Source: Diogma glabrata (Eukaryota > Arthropoda > Insecta > Diptera > Cylindrotomidae). Taken from it: a DNA stretch of 64,000 nucleotides. Within the stretch, counting starts at the first letter, position 1, and each line of letters opens with the position of its first letter. Of the stretch, positions 37,401-48,232 are shown in pieces. The notes beneath the pieces are model-generated. The model ran no database searches and was not told the DNA's origin. It saw only the letters and a program-made list of their open reading frames with translations. Both the position numbers and the translations under genes were made by a program. The stretch lies in NCBI GenBank assembly GCA_963693315.1, contig OY856188.1, positions 248,531,171-248,595,170 on the forward strand, written 5' to 3'.

Positions 37401-37659
37401 GTATAATCTAAATTATTTGTACTCTGCTTAGTTGCTTCAAAAATTACCAATTTTTTGTGATGTTTTTAAATTCGTATGATACATGTTCTGTGAAACAAAC
37501 AAACCAAAATCACAATAACAACGGTATTTCTCAGCACCATAAGACAAAAAATATTGGACCCTCAGTCCGTATTTTGCAATTGAACATTATAAGCATTAGC
37601 AAGTCAAAAACTGAACGTTTAACTGAACGTTATTAAAGTTATTATTTCGGTATCAACGT

Positions 37660-38756
37660 TGTAATTCTGGCAGGAAACGCATGCAACAGATGAAGATCAA
37701 CTTACCTCTAGAGGGAAAATTCTTGGTTATAAACTAATTAGTGCTATTTACCATCAAACATATGGATCTGGCACGTATATTAAGTCAGAAATCATGAATT
37801 GCACTCATTTACTGACACCAGACGGACAACGATATACATCTTATTGTTGTTGATATATCGATCACGAAGATTGTTAACGTAAATAAACCACTAAATACAG
37901 CGTGGCCAGCTGATACTCTACCATTATTTCACCACCCAGCAATATAGGTTAGTGACTTTAATAGCCATCACAATCAGTGGTCCTACTCAAATAACAATCC
38001 CAATGGCATACAACTAACTGACGGGACCAATCGACAACATGTTTCTGGTATATGATACGAAAGACACGAAAACCTTTAGATCTGCTAGATGGCCAAGTTA
38101 TTACAATCTCAACCTCTGTTTTTTCCACAAAAAACGAACAACGTAACTCTATTGCAATATCTAGGGCTGTCCTACAGGTTTGCCACGCTCTCAACATTGT
38201 TCAATAATTTTTGAGGTAGGTATTCAAATCCCACACGTAAACTCTAATCCTCAACCTAGATGCAATTTTCACAAAACTGGCTGGGCTAAATATGGGTCGG
38301 AGTTGGATGCAGTGATTCAGTTGATCCAACCCATTCCTAAAAATTACGATAGGTTCGTAGGAACCATCATTTTAACTGCAAAGAAATCCATCCCAAGAGA
38401 CTTCCGGTGAAGAATACATTCCTGGTTGGAGTAGAGAGAGCGATATATTTATTATTTGAGGCGCACCTTAGTAGTAGTGAGAAGGACGTGGTTGATGACT
38501 TAATATACTCACTGGACACCGCGAAGAAACAAAAGTGGATTAACGCTGTTGAAAACATTGATTTTTCCCATTCTATTAGGGCAGCTTGGAATCTTCTTCG
38601 GAAGCTGGATGGCTCAAACTCAGTTACTCGTGCTAACAATGAAATAAATCCAGACGACATTGCAAATCACATTGTAAACATGTCTCGTTCCTCTATTAAT
38701 CGCCTTCATAAGAGAACCATTAAACATAAATTAAGAGAAATTAAGCGCAAGTTTTA
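37660..38756 (+). pseudogene. LINE fragment (endonuclease and linker to RT) inside the hAT element
   Basis: Broken frames give GKILGYKLISAIYHQTYGSG, then SDFNSHHNQWSYSNNNPNGI (about 37951-38010, containing the endonuclease DFNSHH motif), then shifted pieces recalling TFRSARW. After RSQHCSIIFEVGIQIP (about 38180) follows the linker, with GWAKYGSELDAVIQLI, ARNLLRKLDG-like WNLLRKLDGSNSVTRANN and IANHIVNMSRSS, ending at a TAG at 38756. The RT itself is absent, so the copy is truncated at its 3' side. It resembles non-LTR elements common in insects; the clade is uncertain (Jockey/R1 group likely). Confidence 0.75.
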
Positions 38757-39080
38757 GGTAGATTTCTCAGAAAAATCTACCTATTTTAAGTTTTATTGGT
38801 TTTAATTTGTTGTGTTCATATGTGTCAAAAAAACCACACAAAAAAACCATGACACCATGTGTCAAAAAACATTTTCCTAATTTTGAACGAAATTAATTAC
38901 TACAGAGGGGAAAAAAATTAAAAACTACTCGATTTTCCAGTGAGAAAATTTTTAATATCTTTGAAAAAAGTAAAAAAATATGTTAATAAAAATTAGCGGG
39001 ATACCCGGGATCCCGGGAAAACGGGATGCAAATTTACCTTCGGGATCCCGGGATCCCGTCTGAGAAACCCTACTTCACAC

Positions 39081-40344
39081 TTCTCCATCTCAAGTTTTAA
39101 CTGCAAAAAAGCTTAGTAATATAAAGCGTTAAATAACAAATACAATTTGTTGATCCGAATGATCCAACTTTCCTTCATTCACACAACCCTCCTCTAAACG
39201 CTTTTCACTATCATGTTTTAATAATCTCCACGTTATATCTGAAAATTTAATTTACAGGAAGTGTAAAATTACCACTCATTACAAATTATTTTTCTTTCGT
39301 TTTTTTTATTTGTAGGATAATTTAATTTTGATAAATGAAATTCGTTTAAGGGATGATTTTATGAGTTCGTTGGAGTAAAATTGACTATAATAATTGAAAC
39401 ATGCAAATAAACGGGTGTTTTTGTTAATATAGAAAACACATAATTTTTTTGTTGTAATATTATTTGTTATTAGGTTAAACAGACGATTGCATGATTTTAA
39501 TGAATTTTTAATGTTACTTTGAAAAAAAAAATATATGTTGAAATGATGTTTCCGTAAATGTATTACGATAGGAGAGAAATTTAAAATAAATTATTCCGAT
39601 TTATGTTATTATTTGGTGGAAAATTGTTTATGAATGCATCATTCTAAATTGAACGTGTAATTTATCCTAATGTTTGATGTGAAATTGTGTTTCACCGTTG
39701 AGTGAAAGTAAAGTGTTTTTATAAATCATGAAACTGATATGATTTCAGTTTCCTTATTTTTAGTATTAAAATATTCTAACAAATATTATTTAATGGGTAA
39801 AAGATAGCTCTGCAGTATTCCATATGTAGAAAAACATTCAGTTCTTGAAATCACAAAAGAAAATATTATATGATAAATATTTTCATTTTATTTAATTTTA
39901 TAGTTTCAATCATTTCACCTTATGCCTGAAAAATTTTAAATACATTTTATTGCTTTGTAAAATTTTTAATCAAAGGACAAATAAAAATCTCAACTAAAAG
40001 TTTTGTTTTTCATATAATGAACAAAGTTAGAATTTTATTTATTCACTTTCGAAATGAATTTGAAAAAGGAAAATTTTATTTGTCATTTTAAGTTTTAGAA
40101 AATCTATGTTCCGAAAATCTATTGTGAGTAAAGGGCTAGGATGTAATACTAAAGTCATAAGACTAGTTTTGATATTTAGTTAATATTTTAATATTTAAAT
40201 TTTAGTCAGAGTACCTAACAATAGGTTCAAGGTACCTAACAATAGGTACTAAGGTACCTTGGTACCTTTTGTTAGATACCTTGAACCTAGGTAATTATGT
40301 GAATTGAACCCTTACTACTACTCCAAAATGATTTACTTATTACC
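39081..40344. other. Non-coding DNA with one hairpin, no gene seen
   Basis: No gene. At about 40208-40295, GGTTCAAGGTACCTAACAA and TTGTTAGATACCTTGAACC form an imperfect hairpin, with an additional AGGTACC/GGTACCT centre. Confidence 0.45.
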
Positions 40345-40356
40345 TTTTTCAGTTAT

Positions 40357-41844
40357 TTAAATATATTACTTCGGTCTGAAAGACCTAAGTATTACATTCA
40401 TGAGCCAAAAGTGAAATTCTTACCCCCACTTTTTTTGGCATTTCTCGACGTTTTAGGACCTCCTGATTCTAAAAAAGCAAAAAAAAAAAAAAATGTATGT
40501 CTGTCTGTCGGCCGGCTGGTCGGCCGGCCGTCACAACCGACGAAATCTAGAAAACCGCTGGACGGATTTGAAAATTTGTTTTTTCTGAAAATAGGTTTAC
40601 TTAATAGGAAGAGCCGAAAGGACGATGTGTTCGATAGCTGTACCGGAAGTGTGTCAAAAAAATCGAAAAGGTGTCAAAACAAGGAGATTTGCATATTTTT
40701 TGCTTAAAAAACGTTCATTTTAAGTGATTACGAGTAGGAACATTGAATTTGGAGAAATCTTGATGGTCGGGATTAGTATGTGAGACTAAAATCTAGATTA
40801 GTGCATTATAAGTTTGTCAAAAAAATGTTGTCAAGTGTGTCAAAAGATTTTTAATTAGTTTTTTACCCAATTTTTTGGAAAAAAATAAAATTGTTTGTTT
40901 GAAATGAAATTTTATTTTTATTATTGACAATTATGGCATTATAAGTTTGTCAAAAAATGTTGTCAAGTGTGTCAAAAGAAAGGTTTTTATTTATTTTTCA
41001 CCCAATTTTTTTAGAAAAAAATAAAATTAATAGTTCGTGTGACATGGTATTTTATTATTATTATAGAGAATTATGGCATTATAAGTTTGTCAAAAAATAA
41101 TGTCAAGTGTGTCAAAAAATGATTTCATTTATTTGTTTAGCCAATTTTTTGGAAAAAAAATGTAGCTGTTTTTATGACGTAGATGTAATTTAAAATGAAA
41201 TTGGACATGGAAATTTTTGAATTTGTTATAGTTTTTGAAATATTTTTGGAATTTTGAAAAAGTTTGTATTTTTGATTTTGTAATAATTTTTACAATATTT
41301 TTAGAATTTCGGCAAAAGTTTTAATTTTTGATTTTGTAAGAATTTTTGGAATAGTTTTAGAATTTTGGAAAATTTTTAATTTTTGATATTAATATAATTT
41401 TTGGAATTTTGAAAAAATTTTCAATTTTTGATTTTGTAATAATTTTTGCAATATATTTAGAATGTTGGAAAAACTTTGAATTTTTAAGAATTTTTGAAAT
41501 ATTATTGGAATTTAGAAAAAATTTAAATATTTGATATTATTTTAATTTTTGGAATATTTTTGGAATTTTGAAAAAGTTTGGTTTTATTTAATTTAACAAT
41601 ATTTTTGGAATTTTGATTATAATTTTCCGGCAACGTATTGATGTTTCGTGTTAGTTTTGTAATAAATTTTTAAACAGAGATAAAAAATACTAGTACTTTA
41701 ACTTTAGTTGTGTTTGATATACATCGCTGCCCAAAACTAAAAACCATGTTCTCATAAAAGTTTTTTACCGAAAACTATATAAAAATCCTTAACCCAGACC
41801 GAAGTCTTGATATCTCAGAGCTGTGACATTTCAGCCCCTCCATA
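40357..41844 (+). mobile_element. Family A element, most complete bounded copy
   Basis: Order of modules: terminal hairpin (arms ACTTCGGTCT and AGACCTAAGT, 40368-40390), head block with CATTTCTCGACGTTTTAGGA, GTCTGTCTGTCGGCC run, a block ending TAGCTGTACCGGAAG, GTCAAGTGTGTC satellite units (about three, 40810-41160), the AT-rich ~55-bp minisatellite (41210-41620), and the tail with CCCAGACCGAAGTCTTGAT. The 12-bp sequence TTTTTCAGTTAT occurs directly outside both proposed ends (40345-40356 and 41845-41856). No coding capacity. The mechanism of movement is unknown. Confidence 0.8.
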
Positions 41845-41856
41845 TTTTTCAGTTAT

Positions 41857-43045
41857 GTTCATCGTGACTACTTCCATTAACAGAGCATGACACCTTTAAT
41901 CTCTGGTTTGGGTGGGCTGCATAAAATCTTCAATTTCTAATAAATTTTTAGAATGATTTTTTCTATTCTCTGTTCAATTATGCCTGGCAATAAATTTACA
42001 ATTTATTTTGACAGCTTTGGTACCTTGGGAAAAAGAAATGGGATGAAAAGGAAACGGAAGTGGTTTGAATTTTTTTGGTGAAAATAGACCAGGTGGTAGA
42101 GATCTTGCATATACATGCTTAATTCAATCTTGTATCACTCCAAATCCTAACATTCGATTTTGAAGAATTTTGTTTTATTTTCGTTTAATTTGCTGTACAA
42201 TTGTAGTCGAAAGTTGTTTCTAATAAAAAAAATAGTTTTTGATCGATAACGGTTGCTACCGTTGAGTAATCTAAGTTAGCTCACCAGCACCAAGCACATA
42301 TGGAAAGAGCAGGGACTGGAGTATTCAAACCTCCCAAAACAAAAAAATAATGTAGTGAAAAAAAATATTTCTTTTGTGCATTTACGGTAATCAAATACAA
42401 ATTAATTGCAAAAACAACAAATTTTAAGTTAAAAGAAACCAATCAAAATTTATCAAGATTTTTTAAACAAACATGAATGTGAAACAAACTAAATTTGACA
42501 TCTTTTGATATTTTCAAAAGAAAATTAAAACATTTCTTTGGGTGTTTGATTTGCTTTTTGATAATAAATTTCAATCAAAAATAATTAAGAATCTGTAAAC
42601 AAATTTTATATTCTTACATAGGGTGGTTGAACTGATTTGAATGAAACGAAGCTATATTGATTTTAATAAGATTTTAGAATTTAATGAAAACAAATTTTAT
42701 GTTTTTTTAAATTAAAAGCTCTGTGAGCAAGAACAACAAATGAATACCTTTGTTGATGGAAGCAAATATTTTAATTTTTAATGTGCACATATTGGCAATT
42801 CTTGTGTTTGGATCAAATATCAAAATCGTAATTGCTATGTTATCTTAACGTTTCATAGCCTCGTGAAGCTGGTTTGGCAATTTTAGTTGGGTTTTTGGGT
42901 GGATGTGTATGAATGAATGCATGAGTGTTATACTTTTTCCAATGCTTTCTTATTGACGGATATGAAAATGGTCACAATTTTCACAAGTTAGGTAAAAATA
43001 AAAAAGCAATGGCGTAGAAACTGTAAGGTAGGAAGGAACCAAAAC
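41857..43045. other. Non-coding DNA, no gene seen
   Basis: AT-rich with no recognisable coding or repeat structure. Confidence 0.45.
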
Positions 43046-43049
43046 ATGT

Positions 43050-43487
43050 ACCAGATACCAGATACCAGATACCAAATACCAGATACCAGATACCAGATAC
43101 CAGATACCAGTTACCAGATACCAGATACCAGATACCAGATACTTGATACCAGATACCAGATAACAGATACCAGATACAAGATGCCAGATACCAGATACCA
43201 GTTACCAGATACCAGATACCAGATACCAGATACCAGATACCAGATACCAGATACCAGATATCAGATACCAGATGCCAAATACCAGATCCCAGATGCATGA
43301 TACCAGATATCATATACCGGACCCCAGATACCAGATACCAGATACAAGTTACCAGATACCAGATACCAGATACCAGATACCAGATACCAGATACCATATA
43401 CCAGATACTAGATACCAGATACCAGATACCAGAAAACCTCTGACCATAAAACCAGATACCAGATACCACAAATTACAGATACCATTT
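43050..43487 (-). repeat. Heptamer satellite (CCAGATA on plus, TATCTGG on minus)
   Basis: About 60 near-perfect copies of a 7-bp unit with scattered substitutions and a few interruptions near the end. Long open frames on both strands arise because a 7-bp unit translates as a repeating 7-residue peptide and the common unit has no stop in several frames; they are not taken as genes. Orientation is opposite to the arrays at 46.4 and 48.2 kb. Confidence 0.95.
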
Positions 43488-43499
43488 ACCGTAAAACAT

Positions 43500-46440
43500 T
43501 AATTATGAACTGATTATGCTGCCAAGCCTAGACTTGTTCTCCGAACAAGCTCAATCTCCAGCACCGTATATGTTTTTGTCTCAGATATATGTAACACAAC
43601 AAATTTTGTAATTACTCATCATACTGGTTTTTTTATAAGCATACGTTAGTCACTTGCTAATTGGACCAGTTCTTCTAAATTTATTTCTCCAAACAAAAAT
43701 TTGAAAAACGTGCTGGAAAAAAAAGCTCTGGATATCTATTTAATCAAAATTAGTCGAAATAAGACGATGAATACTGGCCGTCTGGAACAATAATTTTGTG
43801 TATTCTACAACACTACTTCAACAAAATCAATTTTGTTTCGCATCGACTAAAATTTAATACAATTGACATAATTTTTTTAACGTTTGACAAATTCTTTAAT
43901 TTGATATAGAGGATGGGTTTGTTAGAAATGTCATTATTTCTTGGGATATCTACTTATCAACTACTTATCGTTTCTAATTTCAATGATAATAATTCTAGAT
44001 TCATTTATTACTTTTATTTTACTCTTATTTAAATTTATTATATCGAAATTAAAACAACGTCGTCTTAAAAATATATTTAAATTTGATCACGTATTGTTTT
44101 ACGATGGAATTTTATAATAAACGACATCAAAAATTCTACATGACAAATTCGAAATTCATAAATAATTTATACGACTTTCAGGCAGATAGAAATAAAATAT
44201 ACTATGTTGTCTTCCTTCCTTAATACCCTAAAATTATAAGATTCTTTTAAAATTTATTTTGAAGTTAATTCTGATTTATTTTTATTCGGTTGTTGTTGTT
44301 GTTGTAAAGCCTAAGTAGGTAGAATAATTGTAATTCGTTAAAAGCTTGTATTATTATTTTTATAGTATGTGTAGAAATTTTTTTATGAACTTGTCAAACT
44401 GTAATCAATCATTTTTCTCCAGACAGGATATTTGATGGCTTTTATAACTTATATTTATCAAGCAACTAAATAATTATCGAAACGAAAGTAATCATACAGA
44501 AAAAACCACTGTCACCATAAATGTTATTTTAAATCGCTTAACTTTTTTTTCTAATCATCTCTTCTTCTTCTAAATTAAGTGCTCATATTACCCAAAGAAA
44601 AAGAGAAAGTAATTGTAGATGGTTATGAATTTTTCTTTTCCGTTTTCTTTTATACGTGTCATATTTTACAATTCAACAACACATGATATAAAATAAAATG
44701 AAAATGTCACAAGTATTATTATATAAAATTTATGTTTATACGGATATTAAACGCTATAGAAAAAAACTCTTTATTACAACATCTCAAGAAATAAAATAAG
44801 AATTTGATGTAAACTAAGAGAATAAAGGTAAAAAATATCTTGTGTAAGATATACAAAAAAATTCTTTCTGGTGTTAAGTGAAGGAATAATTTAATCTGAT
44901 TTTTCCCATTGTTACGATTTCAGATGAATGCATGGATGGTTGGTTTGGTGAAATGTAGAATATCCTAATAAGCCCCAACTTGATTGTATATTGTCGTATG
45001 TGTTTTTATTATCCCCTTTGCTATTTTAGAATCCTAAAGATTTACCATTTTTGAAAATTATTATTTTTGTTATCATTGTTATGATTATTTTCATTATTAA
45101 CATGTTGACGATGTGATGAAGGGAAAATAGAATATTTTTCTTCTGCGGTGGATTAAATTTTAATGGAAATTGCTCTAAAATTATTGTTTAAAGTGAGATC
45201 ATTTGATTCGTGGTTGAAATACATTTTGGTTTCGTTCGATGTTAAATTGTGTTAAAGCTTTGTAAGGGAATTGCAAGTAAAGCAGCATATTATTATAAAC
45301 ATTATAGTAGGTAGGTTGGATCCCTAAAATTAGAGATATAAATAAGAATGAAAAATTAGTACCTCTGTTAAAAAGTAAGTGAAATGGTAAATCTAAACCA
45401 TCCAAAAATTATTAAAACTTTTTACCATCAGTATTAAACCATCATATAATAGAACAAAAATAAAGTTGTAAAATTTTTAGCTGAACTCACCACTACAAAA
45501 TAGAGAGAAAGGAAAAACTAAATATTTCATTATTGATTTGACTACCATTTTTACAGAAATAAAATTCAAGTTGATGATCTATCGTCTCATATGTCTACAT
45601 ATTTTTTCAAATTTTGCCAATATAAATCCAAAAATAAATGTATCTAAAATAACAACAAAATATGATTCAAAATGTAATGATTGAAATCGAACTAAAACCA
45701 TTTTTCTACCAATTCGTAAATTCCAGTAACAATTCTGAACTAAAATTTACATAACATATGTATGAATTGTATATTGAATTATGTCGTTAGTTATGTCTAT
45801 GAGTATAAATCGAGATTTGAATTTTAATGCAGTTTGATTTGAATAAAGGCAAGCGCAAAAAGTAAGTTAAATAAACCGACAAATAAATGTACGAGGCAAG
45901 GAACTTTAATAACATTTGTATGGACATATGGGAATAGAATACTGTTATGAACATTTAGTATTTGGATATTTTATTTATCAAATGTGACGAAATTTTAAAA
46001 TAATGTTTACATTTCTGCTCTTAGGAAAAGTGAAAATTCCAAAAGAAATTCAAGCAATTCTGTTTTGTTATGTTGTTGTTTGGAGAATTGCAATTGTGGT
46101 TTGAGTAACTTCAATATAAACAACTACTTCAATATTTTAGAAGTAAAAGCAGTTCTAAATCCTTAACTAAATTTCGCTGTTTCTCTCCACTTTCAGATTA
46201 TTTTGGGTTAAAACGTACGTATTACTATGATTTAAGCATCATTAACCAAAACGAATTGATGAATTGTTCCAATTTTATGGAATTATCAATCAAACCATAC
46301 ATTTATCAATCCAATTTAGTTAATCAAATCCAGTAAATATTATAATAGTTCTATCGACCTCTTGCACTTGCACTTGCTATTAATCCTGAAATAAATTAAC
46401 GATACATCTTCAATAATTTAAATAGATCAATTCAGATCAA
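43500..46440. other. Non-coding DNA with a dispersed repeat fragment
   Basis: The stretch 43500-43765 resembles 51050-51250: both carry a CAG(A)TATATGT-like block, an ATTTTGTAATTACTCAT / ATTTGCGACTACTCAT pair and a CTGGATATCTATTTAATC / CTAGATATCCATATAATC pair. A third fragment, AGATCTAGATATCCATGTAA, lies at about 50117. The remainder to 46440 shows no gene. Confidence 0.4.
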
Positions 46441-46443
46441 TTT

Positions 46444-46584
46444 GGTACCTGGTATCTGGTATCTGGTATCTGGTATCTGGTATCTCTTTTTTGTTATCTA
46501 GTATCTGGTATCTGGTGTCTGGTATCTTGTATCTGGTATCTGGTATCTGGTATCTGATATCTGGTATCTGGTGTCTGGTATCTA
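46444..46584 (+). repeat. Heptamer satellite TATCTGG, short array
   Basis: About 20 units of the same 7-bp repeat, in the orientation of the large array. It stops 8 bp before the palindrome at 46593. Confidence 0.93.
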
Positions 46585-46592
46585 GCCTAATT

Positions 46593-47205
46593 CCACGGAC
46601 CCTGTATGCGTTAAACTTCAGCCTGATAACTGCGGTGTGTTTTTAGATGATTATTTAAAACCAACAGGTTCTGGTTTGTTAGAGATCAAACACCTTTAAC
46701 GGTAGAAGACATTGTAGAAACAACAGAACAAGAAATCGATGACGAAGAATGTTCCAAAGTTGAAGATCAAAATTTTACTTCAGATGCACAATCAGATGCA
46801 GAATAATGTTTATTAACAGAAAAAGTTTTTAATTTATAAACTTCTGTATTTATATTTCATTACATTAAAATTATTGTATATAACACAACGTCCTTAATAT
46901 ATATATTATGAACGTTGTGTTATATACAATAATTTTATTGTAATAAAACATAAATATAGAAGTTTTTAAATTAAAAACTTTTTCTGTTGATCAACATTAT
47001 TCTGCATCTGATTGTGCATCTGAAGTAAAATTTTGATCTTCATTTTTGGAACATTCTTCGTCATCGCTTTCTCGTTCTGTTGTTTCTACAATGTCTTCTA
47101 CCGTTAAGAGTGTTTGATCTCCAATAAACCCTGTTGGTTTTAAATAATTATCTAAAAACCAACCGCAGTTATCAGGCTGAAGTTTAACGTATACAGGGTC
47201 CGTGG
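46593..47205. mobile_element. 613-bp palindrome of a transposon-like coding end
   Basis: Left arm begins CCACGGACCCTGTAT and right arm ends ATACAGGGTCCGTGG; arms of about 300 bp are complementary throughout, around a ~20-base AT-rich centre near 46899. Both arms encode the same acidic C-terminal peptide followed by a 3' AT-rich segment. The left arm has a 1-base frame break relative to the right arm. No target duplication identified. Confidence 0.88.
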
Positions 47206-47242
47206 CATTAAGCCACATGAAATTGACAAAAATATAAGCCAC
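46997..47242 (-). pseudogene. Unrecognised acidic C-terminal fragment in palindrome right arm
   Basis: An 81-codon frame, of which about 70 codons lie in the palindrome. It reads YVKLQPDNCGWFLDNYLKPT, then GDQTLLTVEDIVETTE, then a Glu/Asp-rich tail ending SDAQSDAE and a stop. The left arm encodes the same tail on the plus strand (ending at 46806) but with a frame break after LKPTGS. The pattern (aromatic GW, KPT, GDQ, acidic tail) suggests the end of a transposase-like protein, but I do not recognise the family. The ATG lies outside the palindrome and is probably fortuitous. Confidence 0.4.
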
Positions 47243-48232
47243 ATGGAATTGACAAAATTAGTTCGTAAAATTTTTTGTCTCAGTGATATCCATCATGGTG
47301 GTATAGTGTTGGAGTCAAAACTTTTCATTTTTTTTAATTATGACAAAAAACCAGAAATCTGATAATTTTATTGTTTATTTTATCAGCAAAATTGTTTTAA
47401 GTAAATTAAAAAAAAAGTTTGTGTGTCGAAAATTCACTCGCAGCAATCTTTCACTTTTTAAAACTCGACAACCCTGATTCTGGACTGATTTTTTGCAGAC
47501 AACCCTATATCACCGTGTTCGTAACAAAATAATCTATATTTTAAAATAAAGTTTATCCATTAACCAGAACGTCGAAATGTTTAAAAAAAATTAATTTTTA
47601 AATTTTTAATTAATCATATTCTGGACTGAAATTTTTTAGCCAACCCACTTGCAATATATTTATTAACATATTTAATTTAATATAAAATACTTTTCATCCA
47701 TTAACCAGTTCGATGAAGGTCATTGTAGAGTCGGATCCTATACTATAAAGTTTGGTCAGTGGGTCGGTTTGATTGCAATAATAATTAATAATTAGATCAA
47801 CGCGTAATCGTTTTTTAATCATTTAAGTAATATTTTGATTAACAATCGAGCAGTCAGTGAGTAAACTAGAAACAAACCGGTCAGTCAATTTTAAAAAAAT
47901 CAGCGAGACAATTCGGACAAAAATCAATCAGTCAGTTGGTGAGTCAAAATTCAAAAAAAACTCAAGCAGTAATTTAACAGTCAATCCAGTCAACAAGTTC
48001 TAGAGCATTTATTCAAATTTCGTGAACGTGAAGTTATATTCTAAGTGAAATTATGTTCTAAGTGAAATTATATTCTAAACTAAAGATTATTCAACTGAAA
48101 ATATTCAAACATGATAAAATATATAAATATATACAATAAAACTGAAACACATAGTAAAAGTAGTGCCCTGAAGATATACTATTTGTACTACGATTAACCA
48201 TTAGTAGTGTTCTATATATTATGGCACTACAC
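47206..48232. other. Non-coding DNA, possible LTR-like leader
   Basis: No gene. Around 47740-47960 a TATAAAG is followed by many CAGTCAGT-type motifs, and at about 48030-48080 the unit TTCTAAGTGAAATTATA repeats three times. GTAGTGCC (about 48159) pairs with GGCACTAC (about 48223) just before the heptamer array. A decayed LTR is possible but unproved. Confidence 0.35.

Larger units (their letters stand above)
36995..39072 (-). mobile_element. hAT-superfamily DNA transposon, decayed, with 8-bp target duplication
   Basis: Terminal inverted repeats are TAGGGTTTCTCA at 36995 and TGAGAAACCCTA ending at 39072. The 8-bp sequence CTTCACAC is perfectly repeated outside both ends (36987-36994 and 39073-39080), the target duplication length of hAT elements. 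Subterminal GGGATCCCGGG repeats occur at both ends. The interior has a hAT transposase remnant near the left end and a LINE insertion, so the copy cannot move by itself. Confidence 0.92.

Noticed and set aside
42230..42335. B-box-like GGTTTGAATACTCC on the minus strand, possibly a SINE
   Set aside because: No A box lies upstream on the same strand at the required spacing.
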